From: Saprospiraceae bacterium
GTDB taxonomy: Bacteria > Bacteroidota > Bacteroidia > Chitinophagales > Saprospiraceae
Reading direction: 5' to 3'
Assembly: GCA_022448945.1 (NCBI GenBank)
Contig: JAKVCV010000001.1
Span: 406,792-470,791, forward strand
Length of the DNA: 64,000 bases
This document shows positions 44,753-53,726 of this stretch, piece after piece. The notes under the pieces were generated by a model that saw nothing but the letters and a program-made list of their open reading frames with translations, made no database searches and had not been told where the DNA came from. The position numbers were made by a program, and so were the translations under genes. The first letter of the stretch is position 1. Every line of letters starts with the position of its first letter.

Positions 44753-47326
44753 ATGGCAAAAAATTTATTGATAGTAGAGTCACCTGCTAAAGCTAAGACC
44801 ATTGAGAAAATCTTGGGTAAAGATTTTATAGTAAAATCAAGTTATGGTCATATACGTGATTTAATAAAAGATACTAAAAATAAAAAAGCAATTGACATTG
44901 AAAATGGTTATAAAACCAATTATGCAATTTCTGATGGTAAACAACGTGTTGTTAAAGAACTAAAGGGGTGGGTTAAAAAGGTTGATCAGGTATGGTTAGC
45001 AACGGATAAGGATCGTGAAGGTGAAGCCATTTCCTGGCATTTGGCAGAAGTCCTAAAGCTTGATTTAAAAACAACCAGAAGAATTGCTTTCAGGGAAATT
45101 ACTAAACCTGCTCTTTTAAAAGCTATCAATAGTCCTGGAGTTGTAGATATAGATCTTGTTAATGCACAACAGGCAAGAAGAGTTCTTGATCGTTTGGTAG
45201 GATTCGAATTATCTGGTTTGTTATGGAGAAAAGTCAGAGGTAAATTATCTGCAGGCCGGGTACAATCTGTTACTGTTAAATTGGTTGTAGAAAGAGAACG
45301 AGAAATTAACAATTTCGAATCAAAGGCATTCTTTAAAGTAGTCGCTAAGTTTGAAGTTGATGGGACAACAGGCAAAAAAGTATATTTTAAAGCAAACTTG
45401 GATAGAAATTTTAATTCACAGAATGAAGCTCAACAATTTTTGGAAAATTGTAAACCAGCTACTTACAATGTTAATAATATTACTGTAAAACCTGCTTATC
45501 GTAAGCCTGCTGCTCCTTTTACAACTTCTACCTTACAACAAGAAGCAAGTAGAAAGTTAGGTTTTGCTGTTGCTCGGACTATGAATGTAGCACAGAAATT
45601 ATATGAGGCTGGGCATATTACTTATATGCGTACGGATTCAACTACACTTAGTGATATGGCTATTGGTACTTTAGCCAATACAATAAAAAAGTTATATGGA
45701 GATAAATATCTCAATACAAGGCAATATTCAACTAAAAAGTCAGGTGCTCAAGAAGCACACGAGGCAATAAGACCCACATATGTAGAAAAAAGTTCAGTTA
45801 ATTTAGGATATGATGAAGATCGATTATATGAACTTATCTGGAAACGTACTGTTGCGTCACAAATGGCTAATGCTCAATTACAGAAAACTACAATTGATAT
45901 AGGTATTTCTACTCAATCTGATTCAAAATTTATTGCTGTTGGTCAGGTTTTATTATTTGATGGGTTCTTGAAACTTTATTTAGAATCAAAAGAAGAAGAA
46001 GAAGAAAACGATAATGATGATAAGATTTTGCCTCCAATACAAGTAGGGCAAACTTTGAATCTAAATGAAATGCAGGCTATAGAAAGATTTACCAAGCCTA
46101 AACCGCACTATACAGAAGCTAGTCTAGTTAAGAAATTGGAAGAGTTAGGAATTGGACGTCCTTCTACTTATGCACCAACAATCAGTAGAATAATGGATCC
46201 TAAAAGAGGTTATGTTTTAAAACAAAATAGAGAAGGGAAAGACAGATCTTATAATGTTTTAACGCTTGATGGTAAAAATTCTACTATTTCTAGTTCCCTT
46301 AATACTGAACATACTGGTATCGAAAAAAACAAGCTTTTTGCTTCAGATCTGGGAATGCAGGTAACGGATTTTTTATCTGCTAATTTTGAAAATATAATGA
46401 CATATAGCTTTACTGCTGGTATTGAAGATCAGTTAGATATCATTGCCAATGGTAAACAAGATTGGGTAAAGATGCTTGATTCTGTATATATTCCTTTTCA
46501 TAAAACAGTAGAAGATACCTTAGAAAACGCTGAAAGAGTTACTGGAGAACGGGTATTAGGAAAAGATCCAAAATCAGGATATACAGTTTTGGTCCGAATA
46601 GGTCGCTTTGGCCCAATTGCTCAAATTGGCATGACTGAAGAATTGGGAGAAATCAAACCTCAATATGCAAATTTGAAAGAAAATCAGTCTATTGAAACAA
46701 TCACACTTGAAGATGCTCTAGACTTATTTCAATTTCCTAAAGTTTTAGGTGAATATGAAGGACACGAAGTTATATTGGGTGCAGGTCGATTTGGTCCTTT
46801 TGTGAAATATAATGGTGCATTTATTTCAATCCCTAAATCTGAGGATCCACAGCATGTAACACTTAACAGATCAATTGAATTGATACGGGAAAAGATAAAG
46901 GCCGATGCTCCTATTGGATATTATAATGAAAAACCAATAACTAAAGGTGCAGGTCGATTTGGTCCTTTTGTAAAGTGGGATGGTTTGTTCTGTTCAATAA
47001 CTAAAGGATCTGGATTTCAATTGGAAACGATAACAGAAGATCAAGCTATTGTATTAATAAAAGAAAAAATTGAAAAAGAAGCCAATCGTTATATACATCA
47101 ATGGAAAGAAGAGGGGGTTTCTGTTCAAAATGGTCGTTGGGGCCCTTTTATTAAGCAAGATAAAGATAAGAAAAACTATAAATTACTCAATAAAGATGGC
47201 AAAAAAATGACTAAGGAAGAAGCGCAAAAAATCACTTTAGAATATGTAATTAATCAAATTGAAGAACAAGGTGGTGTGCTCAAAAAAAAGAAAGCAGCTA
47301 AAAAAAACACTAAAAAGAAAAAATAA
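44753..47326 (+). CDS. topA: DNA topoisomerase I
   Basis: Type IA topoisomerase, 857 residues, relaxes negative supercoils. TOPRIM begins at the N-terminus (LLIVESPAKAKTIEKILG) with the acidic block ATDKDREGEA. The active-site Tyr291 is in GHITYMRTDSTTL followed by Arg293. LEELGIGRPSTYAPT is also present. The C-terminus has three or four GRFGPF(V/I)K repeats, non-zinc C-terminal repeats found in many Bacteroidota TopA, then a Lys-rich tail. An acidic insertion (EEEEENDNDD) occurs near residue 420. A promoter and a strong terminator frame it as a single transcription unit. Confidence 0.97.
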   Translation: MAKNLLIVESPAKAKTIEKILGKDFIVKSSYGHIRDLIKDTKNKKAIDIENGYKTNYAISDGKQRVVKELKGWVKKVDQVWLATDKDREGEAISWHLAEVLKLDLKTTRRIAFREITKPALLKAINSPGVVDIDLVNAQQARRVLDRLVGFELSGLLWRKVRGKLSAGRVQSVTVKLVVEREREINNFESKAFFKVVAKFEVDGTTGKKVYFKANLDRNFNSQNEAQQFLENCKPATYNVNNITVKPAYRKPAAPFTTSTLQQEASRKLGFAVARTMNVAQKLYEAGHITYMRTDSTTLSDMAIGTLANTIKKLYGDKYLNTRQYSTKKSGAQEAHEAIRPTYVEKSSVNLGYDEDRLYELIWKRTVASQMANAQLQKTTIDIGISTQSDSKFIAVGQVLLFDGFLKLYLESKEEEEENDNDDKILPPIQVGQTLNLNEMQAIERFTKPKPHYTEASLVKKLEELGIGRPSTYAPTISRIMDPKRGYVLKQNREGKDRSYNVLTLDGKNSTISSSLNTEHTGIEKNKLFASDLGMQVTDFLSANFENIMTYSFTAGIEDQLDIIANGKQDWVKMLDSVYIPFHKTVEDTLENAERVTGERVLGKDPKSGYTVLVRIGRFGPIAQIGMTEELGEIKPQYANLKENQSIETITLEDALDLFQFPKVLGEYEGHEVILGAGRFGPFVKYNGAFISIPKSEDPQHVTLNRSIELIREKIKADAPIGYYNEKPITKGAGRFGPFVKWDGLFCSITKGSGFQLETITEDQAIVLIKEKIEKEANRYIHQWKEEGVSVQNGRWGPFIKQDKDKKNYKLLNKDGKKMTKEEAQKITLEYVINQIEEQGGVLKKKKAAKKNTKKKK

Positions 47327-47356
47327 TCTGTTTTATCGTTAGTGATTTAAAATATA

Positions 47357-47386
47357 AACCTGTTGGGATTACCCGACAGGTTTTTT
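47357..47386 (+). terminator. Intrinsic terminator of topA
   Basis: Stem 47357-47367 pairs with 47372-47382 over 11 positions with one G-U pair, a 4-nt loop and six T at 47381-47386. Confidence 0.88.
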
Positions 47387-47441
47387 CTATTTTTAACATA
47401 AATTGAAATTCTGTTTGTATCTTTAGATATTAACTCTGAAT

Positions 47442-48758
47442 ATGGAACAACTATATAGTATTTTTTTAAAACATCCTAAAGTATTTATAGATACCCGCAA
47501 TGATATTTCGGAAGGTATCTTTGTTGCAGTTGGCCAAAAGGATGTCAATGGTTTTCATAGAGGTAATCAGTTTGCTGAAGATGCAATAAATAGTTCAAAA
47601 GCATCCTATGCAATAATTAATGATATTGAGCTTAAAGAAAAATATAAGCACGATAATAGATTCATATTGGTTGAAGATGGTGAAAAAACATTGCAGGACC
47701 TCGCCAGGTTTCACAGGCATAATCTTACTATGCCTGTATTAGCAATTGCAGGTTCAAATGGTAAAACCACATTTAAGGAATTGTTGGATGCTGTGCTTTC
47801 TTCAAAATATAAAACTTTTTCTACTAAGGGAAACCTCAATAATCATCTCGGGGTTCCATTGAGTATACTGTCTATCGATAACAGTTATGAATTTGTGATT
47901 CTTGAAATTGGTGCCAATCACCTAGAAGAAACCCGATTTCTTGCTGAGATGATATTGCCTGACTACGGAATCGTTACCAATTGTGGTAAAGATCATTTGG
48001 GTGAATATGGATCTGTTGAAAATATTATTAAAGCCAATAAAGAACTTTATGATGTGCTTCTAGAGACAGATAAAGGAGCATTTGTTTCTAAGAATGATAA
48101 TATATTAATGAATATTTCTGAGGGGATGAATAATCGTTTTTTTTACGGCAAACAAACCCCGTTATGGGCTGAAGTAATTGGGACGCCCTTTCTTAAATTC
48201 AAATTATTTTTCAATGGAAACAATAGTGATATACAGACGAAATTATTTGGTCGATATTGGCTCGATACCCTATTGGGAGTGTCTGCTATAGGTTCTTATT
48301 TTGATATTTCGCTCAAAAGCATAAAAAAAGCGATTGAAGCTTATCAGCCCGCAGCCTTACGTTCTCAACTTGTTGAAGGGCAGGGAAACAAAGTATTGCT
48401 GGATTGTTATAACGCCAATCCCAGTAGTATGGAAGTATTTATTTCAGAAATTCAGCAAAGTTCTTTGAAAGAACCAAAGATCCTAGTTCTCGGAGAGATG
48501 CTTGAATTAGGTGATTATAGTAAAGCAGAGCACCAGAAATTGATTGATAGCATTGATGTCAGACAGTTTGAGGATGTCATTTTTATTGGTGAAGCATTTC
48601 TGGGTCTCGATATTCCTGTATGTACTAATTTAAGGCATTTTGTATCCCGTGATGAGGCAGAAAAATATTTGCTTTCCGGAAATTATACTGGTAAATATTT
48701 CTTTGTCAAAGGATCCAGGGACAATAAATTGGAATTGTTAATGCAGGTTTTTGTATAA
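47442..48758 (+). CDS. murF: Stand-alone UDP-MurNAc-tripeptide--D-Ala-D-Ala ligase
   Basis: A 438-residue Mur ligase of MurF type. Seen: N-terminal substrate domain (VFIDTRNDISEGIFVAVG), ATP loop GSNGKTT (104-110), GNLNNHLGVPLSIL, LEIGANHLEE, NCGKDHLGEYGS, LLDCYNANPSSME and LGEMLELGDYSKAEHQ, the last two being MurF-specific. It completes the UDP-MurNAc-pentapeptide in the cytosol. A second MurF module is fused to alanine racemase at 29374-31833. This copy lies between topA and the GldN-like gene with its own likely terminator, not in a division/cell-wall cluster. Confidence 0.92.
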   Translation: MEQLYSIFLKHPKVFIDTRNDISEGIFVAVGQKDVNGFHRGNQFAEDAINSSKASYAIINDIELKEKYKHDNRFILVEDGEKTLQDLARFHRHNLTMPVLAIAGSNGKTTFKELLDAVLSSKYKTFSTKGNLNNHLGVPLSILSIDNSYEFVILEIGANHLEETRFLAEMILPDYGIVTNCGKDHLGEYGSVENIIKANKELYDVLLETDKGAFVSKNDNILMNISEGMNNRFFYGKQTPLWAEVIGTPFLKFKLFFNGNNSDIQTKLFGRYWLDTLLGVSAIGSYFDISLKSIKKAIEAYQPAALRSQLVEGQGNKVLLDCYNANPSSMEVFISEIQQSSLKEPKILVLGEMLELGDYSKAEHQKLIDSIDVRQFEDVIFIGEAFLGLDIPVCTNLRHFVSRDEAEKYLLSGNYTGKYFFVKGSRDNKLELLMQVFV

Positions 48759-48779
48759 AAAAATTATAATTTTTTTATA
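48754..48779. terminator. Perfect 26-bp AT palindrome at the murF stop
   Basis: A fully self-complementary stretch from TATA through a run of seven A, TTATAA, seven T, to TATA. It overlaps the murF stop codon (48756-48758). Read from either side it gives an A-T hairpin with a T-tract, as in weak bidirectional terminators. Confidence 0.45.
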
Positions 48780-48863
48780 AAGGTTGTAACTTTTTATTTT
48801 GGACGTATTATTAGTTTAGAAATTAATAATATCACAAATAATTATTCACTAAATAGAAATATT

Positions 48864-50006
48864 ATGAAACTATTAACTTATGCAATAATAGCATTATTTA
48901 CAATATTGGTTTTGGGTTGTACCAAAAAGAACCCCTCAGATGTTAAGAAAAACAATCTAGCAATTATACCAACATTAGAAACCCTTCAGAATGATGATGA
49001 TATCATCTGGATTGGAGAAGTATATATAGACTGTTCGCCAAATTTTGATACTTATCTCAACAAAGATGAGTTGGAAAAAGTAGGTTATAAAGACAAAAGT
49101 ACTTATAAACTCCTCAAATACCAGTTAAGTAATTTAGACTCAGAAAAAGAATATAAGTACAATAATAGTCTTATAAACAAGGTTTTGTCTAATCTAGACA
49201 ATTTGGTTTGTTATAAAGACGATAATTTAACTGATACGTATACAGAAGACGAACTTAAGAAAATTAATTCTTCTATTGATACTATTATCACTTTTGATCC
49301 AGAGACATGGGCTGAAATTGTACAAGTTGTTGTTAATGACTTAAACCCAGAGGACATTAAATTTTTCAGGACAAAACAGTTGTTATACTACAGTAAAAAA
49401 GAAATGATGTTCAAAACGAAGGTTTTAGCAATTGCTCCTATGCAAGCAATTTGGAAAAGCAACCACATCAAGTCCCAATTCCTTCGTCATGAGGCTTTAT
49501 TCTGGCTAAAACCAAATGTTTTGACAGAAACTCCTTCACTGAATCATGAATCTATAACCTGGGCTACACGAATTTATAGAAATTTTTCTTTAGATTCAGT
49601 AGAGGTTATCAAAGGGGATAAAAGTTTTGGGGATGTTTTAGAAATAATGATGGAAGGTTTTCGTCAAAATGCAGGCAAAGTGCATGTAGCAAATGCTTAT
49701 GATAAAGACGGGAATGAAATGTTTGAAGCAGAAGAAATACAATACCTTGGTAAATCTGTTGATACAATCATTACTTTTGATCCTGTTGATTTTGAAGAAA
49801 TAGTACAGGTTGTTGTCAATGAACTTGAAGGTGATGATATCAAAAACCTAAGATTGATGCAGGATTGGATCTGGAATGAAGACACAAAAGAAATAAGTAT
49901 AGTTTATTTGGGCTTTAAGCCAATCATTGATCGTTTGGATGAGAATGGCAATTTCCTGAATTCCGGACCAATGTTTACCCGTCGGGTTGGTAGAGATAGT
50001 CAGTAA
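48864..50006 (+). CDS. GldN-like lipoprotein with two tandem GldN/PorN domains
   Basis: A 380-residue predicted lipoprotein (lipobox LVLGC, Cys19). Two GldN-like modules follow: about 46-215 and 229-378. Shared landmarks are DIIWIGEVYID against SITWATRIYRN, then SIDTIITFDPETWAEIVQVV against SVDTIITFDPVDFEEIVQVV, and a later AIAPMQAI against GFKPIID. GldN/PorN is a periplasmic ring component of the T9SS, usually a single domain encoded in a gldKLMN operon with no lipobox. Neither gldK, gldL nor gldM is in the window. It may be an accessory or alternative ring partner; that is inference. Confidence 0.82.
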   Translation: MKLLTYAIIALFTILVLGCTKKNPSDVKKNNLAIIPTLETLQNDDDIIWIGEVYIDCSPNFDTYLNKDELEKVGYKDKSTYKLLKYQLSNLDSEKEYKYNNSLINKVLSNLDNLVCYKDDNLTDTYTEDELKKINSSIDTIITFDPETWAEIVQVVVNDLNPEDIKFFRTKQLLYYSKKEMMFKTKVLAIAPMQAIWKSNHIKSQFLRHEALFWLKPNVLTETPSLNHESITWATRIYRNFSLDSVEVIKGDKSFGDVLEIMMEGFRQNAGKVHVANAYDKDGNEMFEAEEIQYLGKSVDTIITFDPVDFEEIVQVVVNELEGDDIKNLRLMQDWIWNEDTKEISIVYLGFKPIIDRLDENGNFLNSGPMFTRRVGRDSQ

Positions 50007-50026
50007 TATATTATTTTAAAGCTTAC

Positions 50027-50059
50027 AAGGGTTAGGTCTTTTTGATCTGGCCCTTTTTT
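50027..50059 (+). terminator. Intrinsic terminator after the GldN-like gene
   Basis: A 12-bp stem (50027-50038 with 50044-50055, including three G-U pairs), loop TTTTT, followed by a run of T. Confidence 0.8.
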
Positions 50060-50147
50060 CTTTTTTATATAATAGCTGGTTAATTTTTTTCTTTGTTCTT
50101 TTAGTTGGGAATTTAATTTCACTTATCTTAAAGAATAAATTAAGTCT

Positions 50148-50996
50148 ATGTTATCAGAAAAAAATAAAAGTAAATATAAAAAAGATGGTTATACCGTCAT
50201 CCCCCAATATGCATCTGCCAGTCAAATAGAAATACTCAGGGCAGAAGCTGAACGTATAATTGATGATTTTGATATGCGATCTGTCAGTATTTTTACTACT
50301 GATAACCAAACTGATTTTGCAGATCAGTATTTTTTGGAGAGCGGCGATAAAATCCGTTGTTTCTTTGAAGAAAATGCCTTTGACGATAAGCAGCACTTGA
50401 TCACTGATAAAAAACTGTCCATTAACAAAATAGGCCATGCACTTCACGATCTTAATCCCGTTTTTAAAGCATTTTCTTACCAAAGGAAATTGTATGATTT
50501 AGCATTGTCAGTAGGATATGTCAATCCATTGATGATCCAAAGCATGTACATATGTAAGCAACCTGGAATAGGAGGAGCAGTACACGCACATCAGGATTCT
50601 ACCTTTCTCTATACAGAGCCAAAATCCTGTGCAGGCTTTTGGGTAGCCCTTGAAGATGCTTCTATAGAGAATGCCTGTCTTTGGGGCATACCCGGATCGC
50701 ATACACAGTACAAAAATGATCGTCGATACCTTCGCAACAATGATGCATACAAAACGGAATTCACAGGGGAGTGGGAGAACTGGAATATCGAAGATATGAT
50801 GCCCATAGAAGTAAAGGCAGGAGACATGGTAATCTTTGATGGAAATTTTGTGCATGCCAGCAAGGAAAATCTATCCGCTAAATCAAGGCATGCCTATGTG
50901 ATGCACTTAATAGAAGCAGATGCATATTACCCTAAAGACAATTGGCTACAGAGGGATCCTATCAATACGCAGTCTATAAAAGATTGTATTACATAA
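50148..50996 (+). CDS. Phytanoyl-CoA dioxygenase (PhyH) family protein
   Basis: A 282-residue Fe(II)/2-oxoglutarate oxygenase of the PhyH family. Iron ligands: His148-x-Asp150 in HAHQDSTFLY and distal His236 in NFVHASKENLS; Arg247 in SRHAYVMH is placed for 2-oxoglutarate binding. CAGFWVALEDASIENACLWG and PGSH are typical of the eukaryote-like PHYHD1 group. The substrate is unknown. The following gene is convergent, so it is a single-gene unit. Confidence 0.9.
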   Translation: MLSEKNKSKYKKDGYTVIPQYASASQIEILRAEAERIIDDFDMRSVSIFTTDNQTDFADQYFLESGDKIRCFFEENAFDDKQHLITDKKLSINKIGHALHDLNPVFKAFSYQRKLYDLALSVGYVNPLMIQSMYICKQPGIGGAVHAHQDSTFLYTEPKSCAGFWVALEDASIENACLWGIPGSHTQYKNDRRYLRNNDAYKTEFTGEWENWNIEDMMPIEVKAGDMVIFDGNFVHASKENLSAKSRHAYVMHLIEADAYYPKDNWLQRDPINTQSIKDCIT

Positions 50997-51033
50997 TAAT
51001 TGATTACAGTTTTTTCTTCATTGATGTAATAAT

Positions 51034-51071
51034 AAAAAAAGGACCAAAGCAGCCACCACGCTACTTTGGTC
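51034..51071 (-). terminator. Intrinsic terminator of the VIT-VWA gene
   Basis: GACCAAAG (51042-51049) and CTTTGGTC (51064-51071) form a perfect 8-bp stem, extended inside by AGC/GCT after one mismatch. On the minus strand it is followed by seven T (51034-51040). Confidence 0.82.
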
Positions 51072-51137
51072 AAACACCATTTAATCTGCCATCACCACTA
51101 GACAGAGCAATTGGTTTAATAACTATTGATCAAAGGT

Positions 51138-53411
51138 TTAATCAAATACTAGGTATACTTCTTTGTTCATCATAAAGCGCACATTTCTACCTAGTGCAAG
51201 AAATGCAATGGCTTCGTTATTTTCCATGAGTTTGAAGTATTCTTCTGAGTTGAATTTAATTCGGTTGGTCTTGATATTTTTCTCTTTGCTAAGAGAGATA
51301 TTTGCATCAACCCATGCGTTATTATTATTGTACATTGCACGGCCCTGAATATTGATTATTCCTTCAGAAAGATTTCGGGTAGCTCCTGTTTTGTCTTTAT
51401 AAGCCATACGATCAACTCCCTGTTTAGATTCTGCGATATTAATGGCTTTATTCATGGCCTGCGATTCCTGACTGATACGAACAGAGGAACTACCTGATTT
51501 TTTCATGTTTTTTCCCCCATTGCCGCTTATATTCGCTACTTCTTCTTTAAAATCAATATCCTCTTCCATAGTAGGTGCATTCAGTGCACGGGGTCTGAGG
51601 ATCTGGTTACTGGTATTTGTCAATCCATCTCTTGCTGCTATCGCTTCATCTTCGAGTATTAGGAATGAAGTATAAGGGGTTATAATACCATGTTTCTTTG
51701 CTAGACGGGTTACTTCAGTTACCAGTTCCTCTTTTTCGCCATGTAACCGTATCTGATCTATCAGATATCCTACAGCCCTTGAAGCCCAAAGATTTGGTAT
51801 AAATTCCAATTCCGTATTATTTTTGGATAGGTTTACTTCATATTTGAAGGATTTTAGTTCTCCGTTTACCATACCACTGACTGTAATTGTAGACTTGCCG
51901 GAACCTTTGTAACGTCCCATTAAACTTAAGGTGCCACCTTTAAACAAGTCGGGTAATTTTTTGTCATAAACATCTGAAATACCTACATTTTTATCGAATT
52001 CTACTTTTATATTGGTCAATACCGGAGAAGACGCTTTTGTGTAAAAGTTTGATACCTTAACTTCTATGTCTTCATCAGGCAAAACATAGGTTCTATAGGC
52101 ATTAGTGCTTTCAGTAATTTTATCAAGCAAATGGGTGTTGAGGTTAGTTCCGATTCCAAAGGTGAAAATACGTACATTTTTCTTGTTCATTTCCTCAACT
52201 TTTTTTAGTAAAGGGTTTTCCTCTGTTTCGCCAATAGTCGGTTTGCCATCTGTCATAAAAATTACAAAGAAAGGACGTTTGCTATCATTTTTCTGAGCAT
52301 TTAGAGCCAGGTCAAGGGCTTCTTCGATATTGGTTCCCCCAATCGGTTTTATGTCGTCTATAAATGCTATTGCTTTTTTCTTGTTTTCTGTATTAAAGGC
52401 TTTTACTTCGCCAAACAATGAACTTGCTTCAGTAGAAAACGGTACGATTTCGAAGCGATCATTTTTGTTCAGGTTTTCCACACAGAATTTAAGCGCCTTT
52501 TTCGCCTGATTTAGTTTATCACCTGCCATAGAACCTGATTTGTCCATCACAAACACAATGTCTTTGGCTACTACTTCTTGTTTAGATCCAAAACCCGGAC
52601 TGATATTAATAAAGAAATAGCCGTCTTCATTCACAGCTTTATAATCAAGCATGGAAAGACCCAATTTGTTGTTGTCAAGATTGTAATACAATTTAAAATC
52701 ACGGTCAGATTTTACATTGCTCTCTTCAAAACCAACTGTTGCCTGTTCTTCCCCCTTACGAATGATTTCTACTTTGTGAGTAGGGCAATAAACGGTTTTG
52801 ATCTTTTCTTTTCCGTCAATATCAATTTTGAAACTGACCTGTTTGATGGGCTTTGCAGAATATTTTTCGGTGTTCATCGGAAAGCTATATTCTATAGTGC
52901 CATTGTCTTTATGTAAGCTTTCGGTATAGGTCAACTCTATTTTTTGTTCTTTTTGGGGAAGAATAGGAAAAATTCTTACCCTGAACATTCCTTTGCCATA
53001 GTATTCGAGTAGTGCAGGATCTTTCGAACGACGTACTATTTCTTCGTATATTTTTCGTGCTTTTTTGGCATCCAGTAACTCTGCTTCATGTTTTACACCG
53101 TTTATGTCCATTGTGAATTTCGAAATGATGACATCATGCGGAACAGGAAATAAAAAATAACCTTCAAGTTGGCGATTTGTAGGGTTGAAAAATACTTGTC
53201 TGATCGTTGTCGTTGCGGTTAATCCACTGATGTTACAATTGACCTGTGTTGATCTCGATTCCAAAGGGAATAATGCAGCATTGTGTTGTCCCGAGATAAC
53301 TGAATTTGGGTTTGCGTGTTTGTCAGGCATTACTATTATAAAGCCACCTGCATAGGTGTTTGCCAGATTTATCAATAGTGCTGGGATCATGAGCGAAATT
53401 ATTGTTTTCAT
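51138..53411 (-). CDS. Exported VIT and VWA domain protein
   Basis: A 757-residue protein with a signal peptide (about 1-21). A VIT (inter-alpha-trypsin-inhibitor-like) domain spans about 50-190: VNCNISGLTATTTIRQVFFN, LEGYFLFPVPHDVIISKFTM, RKIYEEIVRRSKDPALLEYY. The VWA domain (about 280-455) has an intact MIDAS motif, DIVFVMDKSGSMAGDKL, with IGGTNIEEAL and FMTDGKPTIG. A C-terminal region of about 150 residues contains TRLAKKHGIITPYTSFLILE, conserved in this architecture, and an unfolded Gly/Ser stretch. Likely periplasmic or surface-attached; role unknown. Confidence 0.92.
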   Translation of the reverse strand: MKTIISLMIPALLINLANTYAGGFIIVMPDKHANPNSVISGQHNAALFPLESRSTQVNCNISGLTATTTIRQVFFNPTNRQLEGYFLFPVPHDVIISKFTMDINGVKHEAELLDAKKARKIYEEIVRRSKDPALLEYYGKGMFRVRIFPILPQKEQKIELTYTESLHKDNGTIEYSFPMNTEKYSAKPIKQVSFKIDIDGKEKIKTVYCPTHKVEIIRKGEEQATVGFEESNVKSDRDFKLYYNLDNNKLGLSMLDYKAVNEDGYFFINISPGFGSKQEVVAKDIVFVMDKSGSMAGDKLNQAKKALKFCVENLNKNDRFEIVPFSTEASSLFGEVKAFNTENKKKAIAFIDDIKPIGGTNIEEALDLALNAQKNDSKRPFFVIFMTDGKPTIGETEENPLLKKVEEMNKKNVRIFTFGIGTNLNTHLLDKITESTNAYRTYVLPDEDIEVKVSNFYTKASSPVLTNIKVEFDKNVGISDVYDKKLPDLFKGGTLSLMGRYKGSGKSTITVSGMVNGELKSFKYEVNLSKNNTELEFIPNLWASRAVGYLIDQIRLHGEKEELVTEVTRLAKKHGIITPYTSFLILEDEAIAARDGLTNTSNQILRPRALNAPTMEEDIDFKEEVANISGNGGKNMKKSGSSSVRISQESQAMNKAINIAESKQGVDRMAYKDKTGATRNLSEGIINIQGRAMYNNNNAWVDANISLSKEKNIKTNRIKFNSEEYFKLMENNEAIAFLALGRNVRFMMNKEVYLVFD

Positions 53412-53726
53412 AAATGTTGTATTTAAGAGTTTTTGTAAAAAGATTTAAGATCTTAGAGTGTAATAAGTTTGATATATTTTTAAAAAATCCGGTTACATAA
53501 AAGAAGATGCAGATGGTATAAGGAAAGGTGTGTGTATATATAAATCACATCATTTTTAACATTATGTTTGTATCATTCACTAAGATTATGGAATTAATAT
53601 CTTATCCATGCCAAGCAATTCATTATTCTTTTTTAGATTCGTGTAATTAAATTTCTCTATACATATATCTTTATATCCAACCACAATACAGTTCTTATAT
53701 TTTTTAACCTTAAGTAATATTTGAAA
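53412..53726. other. Divergent promoter spacer, nothing specific recognised
   Basis: About 315 bp between the divergent VIT-VWA and aminotransferase genes. AT-rich, no stable hairpin or clear promoter pair. Confidence 0.4.

Noticed and set aside
44986-45375. A 129-codon minus-strand ORF within topA
   Set aside because: It is fully antisense to the conserved TOPRIM-to-active-site part of topA and has no recognisable motif.
50154-50863. Several minus-strand ORFs within the PhyH gene
   Set aside because: They overlap a well-supported oxygenase gene with intact iron ligands and resemble nothing known.
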